Part shown: positions 52,451 through 61,484 of the stretch, in pieces
Layout: the number at the start of each line of letters is the position of its first letter
How positions within the stretch are numbered: position 1 is the stretch's first letter
NCBI GenBank assembly: GCA_015056315.1
Contig: SVGN01000005.1
Location: 42,156 to 106,155, forward strand
Direction of reading: 5' to 3'
Origin: Clostridiales bacterium
Lineage (GTDB): Bacteria; Bacillota; Clostridia; Christensenellales; Aristaeellaceae
DNA: 64,000 nucleotides
Notes under the pieces: model-generated
Told to the model about the DNA's origin: nothing
Seen by the model: the letters and a program-made list of their open reading frames with translations, nothing else
Database searches by the model: none
Position numbers and translations under genes: made by a program

Positions 52451-53049
52451 GAGAGGCAGCCATCCAGCGGAAAACCTCTGAGACCGATATCGCCCTTACC
52501 CTGAACGTGGATGGTACGGGCAAGTACCAAGTGGATACCGGCTGCGGTTTCCTCGACCATATGCTGGCGCTGTTCAGCCGCCACGGCAGGCTGGATCTTT
52601 CTGTTGCCTGCAAAGGCGATACCTATGTGGATGACCACCATACTGTGGAGGATATCGGCATCGCACTGGGCGAGGCTGTGAGCAAGGCGCTGGGCGACAA
52701 GCGCGGTGTGTGCCGCTACGGCCAGTGGCTGCTGCCCATGGACGAGTCTCTGGCACTGATCGCCGTTGACCTGAGCGGCCGCGGCTGCCTGGGCTTTGAT
52801 GCAGCCATGCCCACCGAAAAGGTAGGCACCTTCGATACGGAGCTGGTCAAGGAGTTCTTTCTGGCCTTTGTGCGCGCCGCACAGGTAACGCTGCACATCA
52901 AGGTGCTGGCGGGCGAGAACACCCACCACATCATCGAGGCCATTTTCAAGGGCTTTGGCCGTGCCATGCGGCAGGCTGTAGCCATCGACCCCGATTTTGC
53001 CGGGGAGATCCCCTCCACCAAGGGCACGCTGGGAGGCAACAACGCATGA
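52447..53049 (+). CDS. hisB: Imidazoleglycerol-phosphate dehydratase
   Basis: 200 aa; monofunctional (no phosphatase domain). It converts imidazole glycerol phosphate to imidazoleacetol phosphate with two Mn ions. Conserved: TGCGFLDHMLALFSRHG, the DDHHTVEDIGIALG metal motif, and GENTHHIIEAIFKGFGRAMRQA. The separate histidinol phosphatase lies at the end of the operon. It overlaps hisH by 4 nt. Confidence 0.97.
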   Translation: MREAAIQRKTSETDIALTLNVDGTGKYQVDTGCGFLDHMLALFSRHGRLDLSVACKGDTYVDDHHTVEDIGIALGEAVSKALGDKRGVCRYGQWLLPMDESLALIAVDLSGRGCLGFDAAMPTEKVGTFDTELVKEFFLAFVRAAQVTLHIKVLAGENTHHIIEAIFKGFGRAMRQAVAIDPDFAGEIPSTKGTLGGNNA

Positions 53050-53672
53050 TCGCAGTGGTAGACTACGGCGTAGGCAACCTGTATTCCCTCAATTGCTCCC
53101 TTCGCCACATCGGTGCAGAGAGCGTTGTTACCAGAGACGAAGCGGTGCTGCGCAAGGCCGACAAGATCATCCTGCCCGGCGTAGGCGCTTTCGGCGATGC
53201 TGCCGCCAAGCTGCGGGAGCTGGGGCTGGATGCCCTCCTCAAGGAGCTGGCCGCCGCAGGCAAGCCCTTGATGGGCATCTGCCTGGGCATGCAGCTTCTG
53301 TTTGACGAGAGCCACGAATACGGCTGCCATCAGGGCCTGGGGCTGATCCCCGGCAAGGTGATGCCGCTGGCTCCTGTACTGCCCGAGGGCATGAAGGTGC
53401 CCCACATGGGCTGGAACAGCCTTACCTTCCATAAGCCGGAGGATGTACTGCTCACCGGCATCAGCGAAGGGGCGCATGTGTATTATGTGCACTCCTTCTA
53501 CGCCACCGAGTGCGAGGCCGCATGGGTCGCCACCTCCGAATACGGCGGGGTGACCGTACCCGGCGCAGTGCGCTGCGGCAATGTGTGCGGCACCCAGTTC
53601 CACCCGGAAAAGAGCGGCGGCATCGGTCTGCAGATGCTGGCTTCGTTTGCAAAGGAGGATACCGTATGCTGA
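53046..53672 (+). CDS. hisH: Imidazole glycerol phosphate synthase, glutaminase subunit
   Basis: 208 aa; class I glutamine amidotransferase. It supplies ammonia to HisF. Oxyanion and nucleophile elbow GICLGMQLLFDESHEYG (Cys in GICLGMQ), and the His-Glu pair in GTQFHPEKSG. ATGA overlap with hisB and 7-nt overlap with hisA. Confidence 0.97.
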   Translation: MIAVVDYGVGNLYSLNCSLRHIGAESVVTRDEAVLRKADKIILPGVGAFGDAAAKLRELGLDALLKELAAAGKPLMGICLGMQLLFDESHEYGCHQGLGLIPGKVMPLAPVLPEGMKVPHMGWNSLTFHKPEDVLLTGISEGAHVYYVHSFYATECEAAWVATSEYGGVTVPGAVRCGNVCGTQFHPEKSGGIGLQMLASFAKEDTVC

Positions 53673-54394
53673 TTTTGCCTGCCATCGATCTGCGGGGCGG
53701 CCAGGTGGTGCGTCTCCGGCAGGGCGATTACGACCGCATGACCGTTTACGGCGACGACCCCTGCAAGGTAGCCGATGGCTTCCTCAATGCCGGTGCCACC
53801 CAGCTGCATGTGGTGGATCTGGACGGTGCCAAGGATGGCAGCCCCATGAACCGTGGCGTGATCGCCCAGCTGTGCAAGACCGGCCTCCATGTGGAGGTGG
53901 GCGGCGGCATGCGCACCCGCCGGAACGTAGAGGATACGCTGGCGCTGGGCGTTGAGCGCATCATCGTGGGCACCATGGCCATCAAGGATCGCCCCTTGCT
54001 CAAGGAGCTGGTGGATGCCTATGGCGGGAAGATCGCTGTGGGCGTGGATACCAAGGATGGCTGTGTGGCCACCCACGGCTGGCTGGAGACCAGCAATGTG
54101 CCCGGCGTTGATTTCTGCAAAGAGCTGCGCGATATGGGCGTTAAGACCGTTATTTATACCGACATCAGCAAGGATGGCGAGCTTTCCGGCACCAATCTGG
54201 CGGTATATGAGGAGCTGTGCCGCATCCGGGGGCTGCAGGTGATCGCCTCCGGCGGTGTGACCACCGAAAAGGAGATCGCCGCCCTGAGCGGTATGGGCGC
54301 ATACGGCGCGATCCTTGGCAAGGCGCTCTATGCGGGCAGGCTGGAGCTGGCCCGGGCGCTGAAGGTTGCCAGAGGCGAGGTGGAAGCATGCTGA
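53666..54394 (+). CDS. hisA: ProFAR isomerase
   Basis: 242 aa; AAGGAGG 7 nt before the ATG, inside hisH. (beta-alpha)8 barrel that carries out the Amadori isomerisation in the pathway. Catalytic Asp in ILPAIDLRGGQVVRL, phosphate loops EVGGGMRT and VIASGGV, and IYTDISKDGELSG. The start overlaps hisH by 7 nt and the end overlaps hisF by 7 nt. Confidence 0.96.
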   Translation: MLILPAIDLRGGQVVRLRQGDYDRMTVYGDDPCKVADGFLNAGATQLHVVDLDGAKDGSPMNRGVIAQLCKTGLHVEVGGGMRTRRNVEDTLALGVERIIVGTMAIKDRPLLKELVDAYGGKIAVGVDTKDGCVATHGWLETSNVPGVDFCKELRDMGVKTVIYTDISKDGELSGTNLAVYEELCRIRGLQVIASGGVTTEKEIAALSGMGAYGAILGKALYAGRLELARALKVARGEVEAC

Positions 54395-55143
54395 CCAAAC
54401 GCATCATTCCCTGTCTTGACGTGCGCAACGGGCGCGTGGTCAAGGGTGTTAATTTCGAAGGCCTGCGCGATGTGAGCGACCCCGTTACCCTGGCCCGGTT
54501 CTACAACCAGGCCGGTGCGGACGAGCTGGTGTTTTACGACATCACCGCTTCGGCGGAGGGCCGCCCCCTGTTTGCCGATGCGCTGCGAGCCGTGGCGGCG
54601 GAGGTGTTCATCCCGCTGACGGTGGGCGGCAGCATCAACACCGTGGAGGATTTCGACCGGGTGCTCAAGTGCGGTGCCGATAAGGTGAGCGTCAACAGCG
54701 GTGCCCTGCGGGATCCCTCTTTGATCGAGAACGCTGCCAAGCGCTACGGCGACCAGTGCGTGGTGCTGAGCATGGATGTGAAGCGCGTGGACGGTTCCTT
54801 CCATGTGTTTGCCCGCGGCGGCCGCGAGGATACCGGCCGGGATGCCATCGAATGGGCCAAGTTCGGCGAGGATCACGGCGCAGGCGAGATCGTGCTCAAC
54901 TCCATCGATACCGATGGTGTGCGCAAAGGCTTCGATCTGGAAATGCTCCAAGCCATCGGCGAGGTGGTGCGCCTGCCCATCATCGCTTCCGGCGGCGCAG
55001 GCTGCATGGAGGATTTTGTTACCCTCTTCAGGCTGCCCTGCGTGGATGCGGGTCTGGCTGCCTCCATCTTCCACTCCCAGGAGGTGGAGATCAATGCCCT
55101 GAAGGCCTATTTGAAGGAGCAGGGCGTACCCATGCGGATCTGA
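54388..55143 (+). CDS. hisF: Imidazole glycerol phosphate synthase, cyclase subunit
   Basis: 251 aa; GAGG 7 nt or so before the ATG within hisA. It uses ammonia from HisH to give imidazole glycerol phosphate and AICAR. Catalytic Asp residues in [19 protein letters not shown] and [14 protein letters not shown], the phosphate loops TVGGSINT and IIASGGAG. Normal length. Confidence 0.97.
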   Translation: MLTKRIIPCLDVRNGRVVKGVNFEGLRDVSDPVTLARFYNQAGADELVFYDITASAEGRPLFADALRAVAAEVFIPLTVGGSINTVEDFDRVLKCGADKVSVNSGALRDPSLIENAAKRYGDQCVVLSMDVKRVDGSFHVFARGGREDTGRDAIEWAKFGEDHGAGEIVLNSIDTDGVRKGFDLEMLQAIGEVVRLPIIASGGAGCMEDFVTLFRLPCVDAGLAASIFHSQEVEINALKAYLKEQGVPMRI

Positions 55144-55174
55144 TCCCGCCAAGTATGTAAGGAGGAAACGCAAC

Positions 55175-55837
55175 ATGAACGAACAGCAGAACCAGTGGAT
55201 CGCCACTTTGAAGTTTGACGAAAACGGCCTTATTCCCGCTATCGTGCAGGATTACACCACCCACGAGGTGCTCACCCTGGCCTATATGAACGAAGAGAGC
55301 CTGCGCATCAGCCTCAGCGAGAAGCGCACCTGCTTCTGGAGCCGCAGCCGCAAGTGCCTGTGGCGCAAGGGCGAGACCAGCGGCAACGTGCAGGAGATCG
55401 TCTCCATCACCTCCGATTGCGATAACGATGCTCTGGTGGTGCAGGTTAAGAAGTCCGGCCCCGCCTGCCATACCGGCGCGGAGAGCTGCTTCTTCAACGA
55501 AGGCTACGAGGATGAGAACTGCCGCCCCTTCTCCCTCAGCGACCTGATGAAGGTGATCGAGGGCCGCAAGACCAACCCCGTGGAGGGCAGCTACACCACC
55601 TATCTGTTCGAAAAGGGTCGGGATAAGATCCTCAAGAAGGTGGGCGAGGAGTGCACCGAGGTGCTCATCGCCGGTGCCAAGGAAGACAAGGAAGAGACCA
55701 TTTACGAGATCGGCGATCTGGTCTACCACGCCATGGTGCTGATGATCCACATGGGCATCTCTCTGGAGGATGTTACCCGCGAGCTGGCCCGCCGCCATGT
55801 GATCGACAAGAAGGTAAAGCAGGAGCGCATGCAATGA
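55175..55837 (+). CDS. hisIE: Bifunctional phosphoribosyl-AMP cyclohydrolase / phosphoribosyl-ATP pyrophosphatase
   Basis: 220 aa; AAGGAGG before the ATG. The N-terminal HisI part has [28 protein letters not shown] and the metal site [28 protein letters not shown]. The C-terminal HisE part (about 120-220) has [37 protein letters not shown] with the acidic metal-binding residues. It performs steps two and three of the pathway. Overlaps the phosphatase gene by 4 nt (ATGA). Confidence 0.96.
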   Translation: MNEQQNQWIATLKFDENGLIPAIVQDYTTHEVLTLAYMNEESLRISLSEKRTCFWSRSRKCLWRKGETSGNVQEIVSITSDCDNDALVVQVKKSGPACHTGAESCFFNEGYEDENCRPFSLSDLMKVIEGRKTNPVEGSYTTYLFEKGRDKILKKVGEECTEVLIAGAKEDKEETIYEIGDLVYHAMVLMIHMGISLEDVTRELARRHVIDKKVKQERMQ

Positions 55838-56700
55838 GGTTCCTCTCCAACGCACATACCCATACCACCTACTGCGACGGTAAAAGCACCGCCCGGCAGA
55901 TGATCGAAAAAGCCAAGGAGCTGGGTTTTACCAGCCTTGGCTTTTCCGGTCATGGGGAGCAGGGGTTCGATTCCAACTATGCCATGGATGATGGCCGGGA
56001 GCTGGCTTATGTGCAGGAGCTTCGTGCGCTGCAGCAGACAGAAGACCTGCGTATCTGGGTGGGCGTGGAGGAGGATATCCTTGCGCCGGAGCTGGTAAAG
56101 GCCCGCCACCGCAAGCAGCTGGATTATGTGCTCTCCTCCAGCCATTACGTACATAATGCCGATGGCAGCCCCGCCGTGATGGATGGGGAGTTCGTGGCCA
56201 TCGACGGCAGCTCGGCCCAGCTCCGCAGATATGTGGATCGGTTCATGGATGGCGATGGCATGGCCATGGCCAAGCATTACTACGATGTATTCTGCGCAGG
56301 CATCCGGGAGGCGAAGCCCCAGATCATCGGGCATTTTGACCTGATCCGGAAGAATGCCGTCAAGGCGCAGCTGTTCGACGAAAACGCTCCCGCCTACCGC
56401 CGCCTTGCGCTGGATGCGCTGGAAAACATCCGGGGCATGGGCGTTCTGGAGGTGAACACCGGCGCAATGGCCCGTGGCTACATGGATACCCCCTACCCGC
56501 TGCCGGAGCTGCTGGGGGCCTGGCGGGAGATGGGCGGTGAGGTGACCATCACCTCCGATTGCCACAACGCCGAATACCTTTCCTACGGCTTCGATACCGC
56601 CATGAGGCTGCTCTGCCGCACCGGGTACCGCCGGGTGCTGGCGCTGGGGCGTGGCAGTGAATTGTGGGAGGAGCACCGGGTGGCCCTGCTCCGGGGCTGA
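55834..56700 (+). CDS. hisK: Histidinol-phosphatase, PHP family
   Basis: 288 aa; ATGA overlap with hisIE. A PHP-type metal phosphatase that supplies histidinol for HisD, replacing the HAD-type phosphatase of enteric bacteria. Metal-ligand motifs: [53 protein letters not shown] and [15 protein letters not shown]. With this gene every step of histidine synthesis is encoded in one operon. Confidence 0.93.
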   Translation: MRFLSNAHTHTTYCDGKSTARQMIEKAKELGFTSLGFSGHGEQGFDSNYAMDDGRELAYVQELRALQQTEDLRIWVGVEEDILAPELVKARHRKQLDYVLSSSHYVHNADGSPAVMDGEFVAIDGSSAQLRRYVDRFMDGDGMAMAKHYYDVFCAGIREAKPQIIGHFDLIRKNAVKAQLFDENAPAYRRLALDALENIRGMGVLEVNTGAMARGYMDTPYPLPELLGAWREMGGEVTITSDCHNAEYLSYGFDTAMRLLCRTGYRRVLALGRGSELWEEHRVALLRG

Positions 56701-56711
56701 TGCCCCTGCGG

Positions 56712-56740
56712 TGGACAAGCCCCGCAACTTTGGGTATAAT
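56712..56740 (+). promoter_or_regulatory. Promoter of the DUF368 gene
   Basis: TGGACA, 17-nt spacer, TATAAT, separating this gene from the histidine operon. Confidence 0.65.
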
Positions 56741-56790
56741 ACCCACGAGTGCAGCCACCGGCTGCCATAGAACAACAAGAGGTGTATACC

Positions 56791-57669
56791 ATGAACGAAA
56801 ACAAGCAGCCTGCTCAGGGCAGCGAAAGCTGGCAGGAGCGCCTTCTGGGCATTCTCAAGGGTGCGCTTATTTCCATCGGTGCGCTGCTGCCCGGCATCAG
56901 CGGCGGTGCCCTGTGCGTGATCCTGGGCATCTACAAGCGCATCATGGCGCTGCTGTGCCACCCCATTCAGGAGATCAAAAAGCAGTGGAAGTTCTTCATC
57001 TTTATCGGCATCGGTTTTGTGATCGGCGTTCTGCTGGGCGCAAAGGTGATCGATAAATTCCTGGAGGCCAACGAGGCCGCCGCCCTGTTCCTGTTCATCG
57101 GCCTGATCGTGGGCTCCATGCCCGGGCTGTTCAAGGAGGCCCGGCAGCAGGGTGTTAAGAAGGGCAGCTATGCCGCGCTGGTCATTGCGCTGGTCATCAT
57201 GCTGGCGTGGATGATCCCCATGTCGCTGATGGGCAACACCAATGTGCAGCCCTCTCTGCTGTGGTGGGTCATCTGCGGCGTGCTGTGGGGCCTTGGCATC
57301 GTGGTGCCCGGCATGAGCCCCTCCAATATTATTTTCTTCTTTGGCCTGCAGGCCCCCATGTATGCCGCTATCGGCAATCTGGATCTGAGCGTGATCCTGC
57401 CCATGGGCCTTGCGCTGCTGGCTACAGTGCTGGGGCTTTCCAAGGGGATCGATTACTGCCTCAAAAAGCAGTACAGCATCTTTATGCATGCGGTCATCGG
57501 TATCGTGATCGCCTCCACCATCGTGATTTTGCCGCCGGTGAAGGTGCTCATCGAGCCGGGCTATACCTTCGCCACCGGCCTGAGCGATCTGATGATCTAC
57601 GCCGCCTGCTTCCTGCTGGGCGCTGTTGCCGCCTGGGCGCTGAGCCGCATCCAGAAGGAAGAAGCCTGA
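56791..57669 (+). CDS. DUF368-family polyprenyl-phosphate transporter (PopT-like)
   Basis: 292 aa; AAGAGGTG before the ATG. Eight or more membrane helices; the family signature GALISIGALLPGISGGALCVILGIY and its internal repeat GIVVPGMSPSNIIFFFGLQAPMYAAIG show the inverted-repeat architecture. DUF368 proteins were recently shown to return undecaprenyl phosphate across the membrane for reuse in cell-wall synthesis; assignment to that role is by family. Own promoter. Confidence 0.9.
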   Translation: MNENKQPAQGSESWQERLLGILKGALISIGALLPGISGGALCVILGIYKRIMALLCHPIQEIKKQWKFFIFIGIGFVIGVLLGAKVIDKFLEANEAAALFLFIGLIVGSMPGLFKEARQQGVKKGSYAALVIALVIMLAWMIPMSLMGNTNVQPSLLWWVICGVLWGLGIVVPGMSPSNIIFFFGLQAPMYAAIGNLDLSVILPMGLALLATVLGLSKGIDYCLKKQYSIFMHAVIGIVIASTIVILPPVKVLIEPGYTFATGLSDLMIYAACFLLGAVAAWALSRIQKEEA

Positions 57670-57688
57670 GCCTGTCTTTTTGCCATAC

Positions 57689-57728
57689 AGCCCCGCTTTC
57701 TGCCAAGTGTGCAGAGGGCGGGGCTTTG
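57689..57728 (+). terminator. Terminator after the DUF368 gene
   Basis: AGCCCCGC / GCGGGGCT with an inner CTGC/GCAG stem, then TTGC. Confidence 0.75.
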
Positions 57729-57809
57729 CTGTGCGGCCCCCGGCGGTGCACAGAGCAAATGCAGCCGCACGACGGGAAAAATATTACAAGGAATTAATAA
57801 CGCTGACTA

Positions 57810-57838
57810 TTGCAATTTGCTCCCGGAATGTATATAAT
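57810..57838 (+). promoter_or_regulatory. Promoter of the first SipW-type gene
   Basis: TTGCAA, 17-nt spacer, TATAATTGGTAAA. The same -35, -10 and TTGGTAAA are found upstream of the second gene, while the spacers differ. Confidence 0.8.
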
Positions 57839-57844
57839 TGGTAA

Positions 57845-58023
57845 ACGGACAGCTGTGATGTACTATATATAGATAAGTGCATTGCGCTCTATCAAAACTG
57901 CATTCAGACGCTTCGGCGTTTGGAGATGACCATGCACAGGAACGCACGCCCCGGAGCCATGCACGGCCCCGGCGGGACGGTTTTGCTGCGATTGGTCAAA
58001 TAAGTAGAAAGGATTTGAAACCC
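57845..58023 (+). promoter_or_regulatory. Conserved structured 5' leader, copy 1
   Basis: About 180 nt without a plausible start codon. Hairpin CAGACGC-TTCG-GCGTTTG at 57905-57922; a GACCA/TGGTC pairing at 57928-57932 and 57993-57997 encloses a GC-rich core. The second gene has a similar leader with compatible base changes. Possible riboswitch or regulatory RNA; no known class recognised. Confidence 0.6.
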
Positions 58024-58649
58024 ATGAGCAAGAAAACCCTTCTCCTGTGCCTGTGCATCGTGGCTACGCTGGTGATCGGTCTGGGCAGCACCCTGGCCTA
58101 CCTGACCGATACCGACACCAAGGTGAACACCTTCACCGTTGGCAACGTAGACATCATGGTCGACGAAGAGTTCGAGCAGAACAGCCCCCTGGCCCCCGGC
58201 GCTACCGTTAACAAGGATGCGCAGATCGTCAACACCGGCGCTACCCCCGCCTGGGTGTGGATGACCGTGGCTGTGCCCTCCAACGTGGCTCCCTACCTGC
58301 AGCTGAACTGGGCCGACGGCGTGCAGCCCGACAACGAAGCCCATAACGTGATCGGCGACGACGGCAACGAGTACACGGTCTACACCGTGTATGTAGACGA
58401 GGCTCCTCTGGATGCCGGCGAAGAAACCGGCAAGCTGCTGGATTCCGTCACCCTGTCCGGCGCTGTGGACTACCAGAACGGCGAGTTCGTTGTTGTTGAG
58501 AACGGCGTTGTTACCCCCATCGGCGAGGATCTGTCCGAGCTGGATGTGATCGTCTCCGGTTACGCCGTGCAGACCGAGGGCTTCGACACTTTTGGAGAAG
58601 CCTACAATGCCTACCACGCTCAGTGGAACGACCCCACCATCCCCACCGA
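58024..58649 (+). repeat. Near-identical 626-bp repeat, copy 1
   Basis: Matches 59839-60464 with one difference (T at 58530, C at 60345), which is silent. Identity ends sharply at the codon after IPT. Confidence 0.97.
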
Positions 58650-59448
58650 TACCGTGATCCCCGATGTGGTTGTCAGCGACAGCGATGCTCTGGCTGAGGC
58701 CATCGAGAACATCGAAGCAGACACCCCTGTGGTCATCGGTCTTGAGAACGGTGAGTACGAAACCAACTTCAAGCTGCCCGGCGGCAGCGATGTGACCATC
58801 GTCGGTGACGAGAACACCGTGCTGAGCGGCCAGATCGCTACCACCTCCAGCACCAACGGCACCCTCACCCTGAAGAACCTGACCTACGAAGTAAGCGATG
58901 CCATCGAAGATTCCACCGGCATCTCCCAGACCGGCAAGTCCGCTATTGCTGTGTGGGGCAACCAGAACGTTGTCTGCGAGAACGTTACCTTCGAAATGTC
59001 CAAGAAGGACAGCACCGCCATTACCACTTGGTGGGATACCAACGAGGGTACCAGCGTCGTGCTGCGCGATTGCACCTTTAACTGCAACGGTCAGCGCCCC
59101 GTACGTGCCACCGGCAATGTGACCATCGAGAACTGCACCTTCAACGATCCCTATCGTTACGCTCTGCAGCTCACCGCCAAGTCCTCCACTGCCGGCCTGC
59201 AGGATAAGGCTGTTGTTAACTTCAACGGCAACACCATCGTCAACGGCCCCAACGGCAAGAGCTTTGTCTATGGCATTCAGCTGGAAGGCGCCGACTATGG
59301 CTGCAGCGACCTGATCATCAACGGCAGCAACAACACCATCGTTGATGGTGGCGCAGATTCTGCTATGTACTACTGCGAATGCGGCAAGGTAGACCACGCT
59401 TCCGTCGTCTGCAATACCGAATCCGCTCTCGTGCATGAGAATCCCTGA
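58024..59448 (+). CDS. SipW-type secreted protein with beta-helix domain, copy 1
   Basis: 474 aa; AAAGGA 10 nt before the ATG. The N-terminus MSKKTLLLCLCIVATLVIGL followed by GSTLAYLTDTDTKVNTFTVGNV is a SipW-dependent signal peptide like those of TasA and camelysin; cleavage is expected near LAYLTDTD. The N-terminal domain (to about 208) is TasA-like beta-rich. The C-terminal part (about 215-474) is a right-handed parallel beta-helix with repeated NVTFEMS-, DCTFNCN- and NCTFNDP-like turns. It may form or decorate extracellular fibres. No sipW gene is present in the window. The N-terminal 208 residues are identical to those of the next gene except at the very end. Confidence 0.9.
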   Translation: MSKKTLLLCLCIVATLVIGLGSTLAYLTDTDTKVNTFTVGNVDIMVDEEFEQNSPLAPGATVNKDAQIVNTGATPAWVWMTVAVPSNVAPYLQLNWADGVQPDNEAHNVIGDDGNEYTVYTVYVDEAPLDAGEETGKLLDSVTLSGAVDYQNGEFVVVENGVVTPIGEDLSELDVIVSGYAVQTEGFDTFGEAYNAYHAQWNDPTIPTDTVIPDVVVSDSDALAEAIENIEADTPVVIGLENGEYETNFKLPGGSDVTIVGDENTVLSGQIATTSSTNGTLTLKNLTYEVSDAIEDSTGISQTGKSAIAVWGNQNVVCENVTFEMSKKDSTAITTWWDTNEGTSVVLRDCTFNCNGQRPVRATGNVTIENCTFNDPYRYALQLTAKSSTAGLQDKAVVNFNGNTIVNGPNGKSFVYGIQLEGADYGCSDLIINGSNNTIVDGGADSAMYYCECGKVDHASVVCNTESALVHENP

Positions 59449-59464
59449 TCCCCCTTAAGGGCAT

Positions 59465-59499
59465 GGCCCCGCACTTCTTCGGGAAGTGCGGGGCTTTTG
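59465..59499 (+). terminator. Terminator after SipW-type copy 1
   Basis: GCCCCGCACTTC / GAAGTGCGGGGC with a short TTCGG loop, then TTTTGT. Confidence 0.9.
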
Positions 59500-59627
59500 T
59501 ATATAAGTGCAGATACAGCTTGCGGCATCGGTATTTCCACCTGTCGAGAGGCAAACCGGTTTATACTATCGCTTGGATGCCACAGGAAAAAATGGAATAT
59601 TTTGTATCCGATTCATTCATAATACTA

Positions 59628-59656
59628 TTGCAAAAGACAGCAAGAATGTGTATAAT
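59628..59656 (+). promoter_or_regulatory. Promoter of the second SipW-type gene
   Basis: TTGCAA, 17-nt spacer, TATAAT, then TGGTAAA as in copy 1. Confidence 0.8.
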
Positions 59657-59662
59657 TGGTAA

Positions 59663-59838
59663 ATGTAATGATGCGCTATACCAGATATAGAGGTAGGCTG
59701 CACCGACAAAACAGAATTCAGATGCTCCGGCGTTTGAAGATGACCATGCACGGGAACGCACGCCCCAGAGCCATACACCGGCTGCGGCGGGACGGTTTTA
59801 CTGCGATTGGTCAAATAAAAAGAAAGGATCTGAAACCC
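59663..59838 (+). promoter_or_regulatory. Conserved structured 5' leader, copy 2
   Basis: Hairpin CAGATGC-TCCG-GCGTTTG at 59719-59736 keeps pairing through a C-G to U-G change compared with copy 1. GACCA/TGGTC pairing at 59742-59746 and 59808-59812. Overall clearly less similar to copy 1 than the coding part. Confidence 0.6.
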
Positions 59839-60464
59839 ATGAGCAAGAAAACCCTTCTCCTGTGCCTGTGCATCGTGGCTACGCTGGTGATCGGTCTGGG
59901 CAGCACCCTGGCCTACCTGACCGATACCGACACCAAGGTGAACACCTTCACCGTTGGCAACGTAGACATCATGGTCGACGAAGAGTTCGAGCAGAACAGC
60001 CCCCTGGCCCCCGGCGCTACCGTTAACAAGGATGCGCAGATCGTCAACACCGGCGCTACCCCCGCCTGGGTGTGGATGACCGTGGCTGTGCCCTCCAACG
60101 TGGCTCCCTACCTGCAGCTGAACTGGGCCGACGGCGTGCAGCCCGACAACGAAGCCCATAACGTGATCGGCGACGACGGCAACGAGTACACGGTCTACAC
60201 CGTGTATGTAGACGAGGCTCCTCTGGATGCCGGCGAAGAAACCGGCAAGCTGCTGGATTCCGTCACCCTGTCCGGCGCTGTGGACTACCAGAACGGCGAG
60301 TTCGTTGTTGTTGAGAACGGCGTTGTTACCCCCATCGGCGAGGACCTGTCCGAGCTGGATGTGATCGTCTCCGGTTACGCCGTGCAGACCGAGGGCTTCG
60401 ACACTTTTGGAGAAGCCTACAATGCCTACCACGCTCAGTGGAACGACCCCACCATCCCCACCGA
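59839..60464 (+). repeat. Near-identical 626-bp repeat, copy 2
   Basis: See copy 1 at 58024-58649. Upstream and downstream sequence diverges on both sides, which fits gene conversion of the signal peptide/N-domain module. Confidence 0.97.
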
Positions 60465-61239
60465 AGCTTCTCCCGAACCCGCCAACGGCGATGACGAGGA
60501 AGTTGAGTTCGAGACTCCCGCCGGCGCTTACCGCGTCACCAGCGCTGCTGCGCTGAAGGACGCTGTTGCTGCCGGTGAGACCACCCTGCTGCTGGCTGCC
60601 GGTGAGTACAACATCGACAATTGCGGCGGCAAGACCCTCACCTTGGTCGGCGAGGATAAGGAAGGCACCATCATCAATATCGTGGGTGGCGCTCAGGGCG
60701 AGGCCAACGGCCAGCTGGACTACGGTCTGGACAGCTCCAATGTTACCTTCCAGAACCTGACCATCAAGAGCAACAACCAGACCTATGCCGGTTATGCCCG
60801 CCTCAACGGCATCTACAAGGATGTTCACTTCGTGAACACCTACTGCCTCAACGGCACCTCCGAGTTCGATTACTGCACCTTCGACATCACCGGTGATCAG
60901 TACAATATCTGGACCTGGGGCGCTCCCACCGCTACCTTCAACCATTGCACCTTCAATTGCGATGGCAAGGCCGTGCTGCTCTACGGTACCGCCAACACCA
61001 AGCTGTCCATCAGCAACACTGTGTTCAACGACAGCGACGCCCTGGATGTTGCCAAGACTGCTGTTGAGATCGGCAACGACTACAGCAAGTCTTACGAGCT
61101 GATTCTGAACAACGTTGATGTGAACGGCTTTGCTGAGAACCCCAACGGCATCCTCACCGGCACCACTCTGTGGTCCAACAAGAACAGCATGGGCACCGAC
61201 AAGCTGAACGTTATTGTGGACGGCACCGACATTTACTGA
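59839..61239 (+). CDS. SipW-type secreted protein with beta-helix domain, copy 2
   Basis: 466 aa; same signal peptide and TasA-like N-terminal domain as copy 1 (residues 1-208 identical). The C-terminal part (about 215-466) is different in sequence: an acidic linker (ANGDDEEVEFE), then a beta-helix with TLTLVGEDKEGTIINIVGG, NVTFQNLTIKSNN, HFVNTYCLNGTSEFDYCTFD and FNHCTFNCDGKAVLLYG turns. It is transcribed from its own promoter and ends with its own terminator. Probably a surface or matrix protein paired with copy 1 by duplication; the receptor or ligand is unknown. Confidence 0.9.
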   Translation: MSKKTLLLCLCIVATLVIGLGSTLAYLTDTDTKVNTFTVGNVDIMVDEEFEQNSPLAPGATVNKDAQIVNTGATPAWVWMTVAVPSNVAPYLQLNWADGVQPDNEAHNVIGDDGNEYTVYTVYVDEAPLDAGEETGKLLDSVTLSGAVDYQNGEFVVVENGVVTPIGEDLSELDVIVSGYAVQTEGFDTFGEAYNAYHAQWNDPTIPTEASPEPANGDDEEVEFETPAGAYRVTSAAALKDAVAAGETTLLLAAGEYNIDNCGGKTLTLVGEDKEGTIINIVGGAQGEANGQLDYGLDSSNVTFQNLTIKSNNQTYAGYARLNGIYKDVHFVNTYCLNGTSEFDYCTFDITGDQYNIWTWGAPTATFNHCTFNCDGKAVLLYGTANTKLSISNTVFNDSDALDVAKTAVEIGNDYSKSYELILNNVDVNGFAENPNGILTGTTLWSNKNSMGTDKLNVIVDGTDIY

Positions 61240-61291
61240 TCTCTCACCCCGCAGGGGCTGTAACGGCTCCCATGCGTAGTGGATACGATCC

Positions 61292-61330
61292 CAGCCCCTG
61301 TTCCCCGAAAGGGGAGCAGGGGCTGTTTGT
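61292..61330 (+). terminator. Terminator after SipW-type copy 2
   Basis: CAGCCCCTGTTCCCC-GAAA-GGGGAGCAGGGGCTG, then TTTGT. Confidence 0.85.
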
Positions 61331-61414
61331 ATGCCCGGAGTAGCGGCGGTATGTGGATAGATGTGAACAACTGGCAAAACCTGCCGGAAATGTGCCGGAT
61401 AGCCTGCATCCTGC

Positions 61415-61443
61415 TTGCATATCTTGACGAATTGCGGTACAAT
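61415..61443 (+). promoter_or_regulatory. Promoter of the GNAT/YgjP genes
   Basis: TTGCAT, 17-nt spacer, TACAAT, about 40 nt before the first start. Confidence 0.65.
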
Positions 61444-61484
61444 ACCCATTGTGAAAGCATCTGCCCGAAAGGAGAGCTGCACTG

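Noticed and set aside
57925..58000. c-di-GMP-I riboswitch in the SipW-type leaders
   Set aside because: GCACAGG and GGGACG recall parts of the class, but the conserved GCAAACC and GACGCAAAGC segments are missing in both copies.
59617..61482. Long minus-strand open frame opposite SipW-type copy 2, with a similar one opposite copy 1
   Set aside because: Both are antisense shadows; their similarity to each other only reflects the duplicated coding strand.
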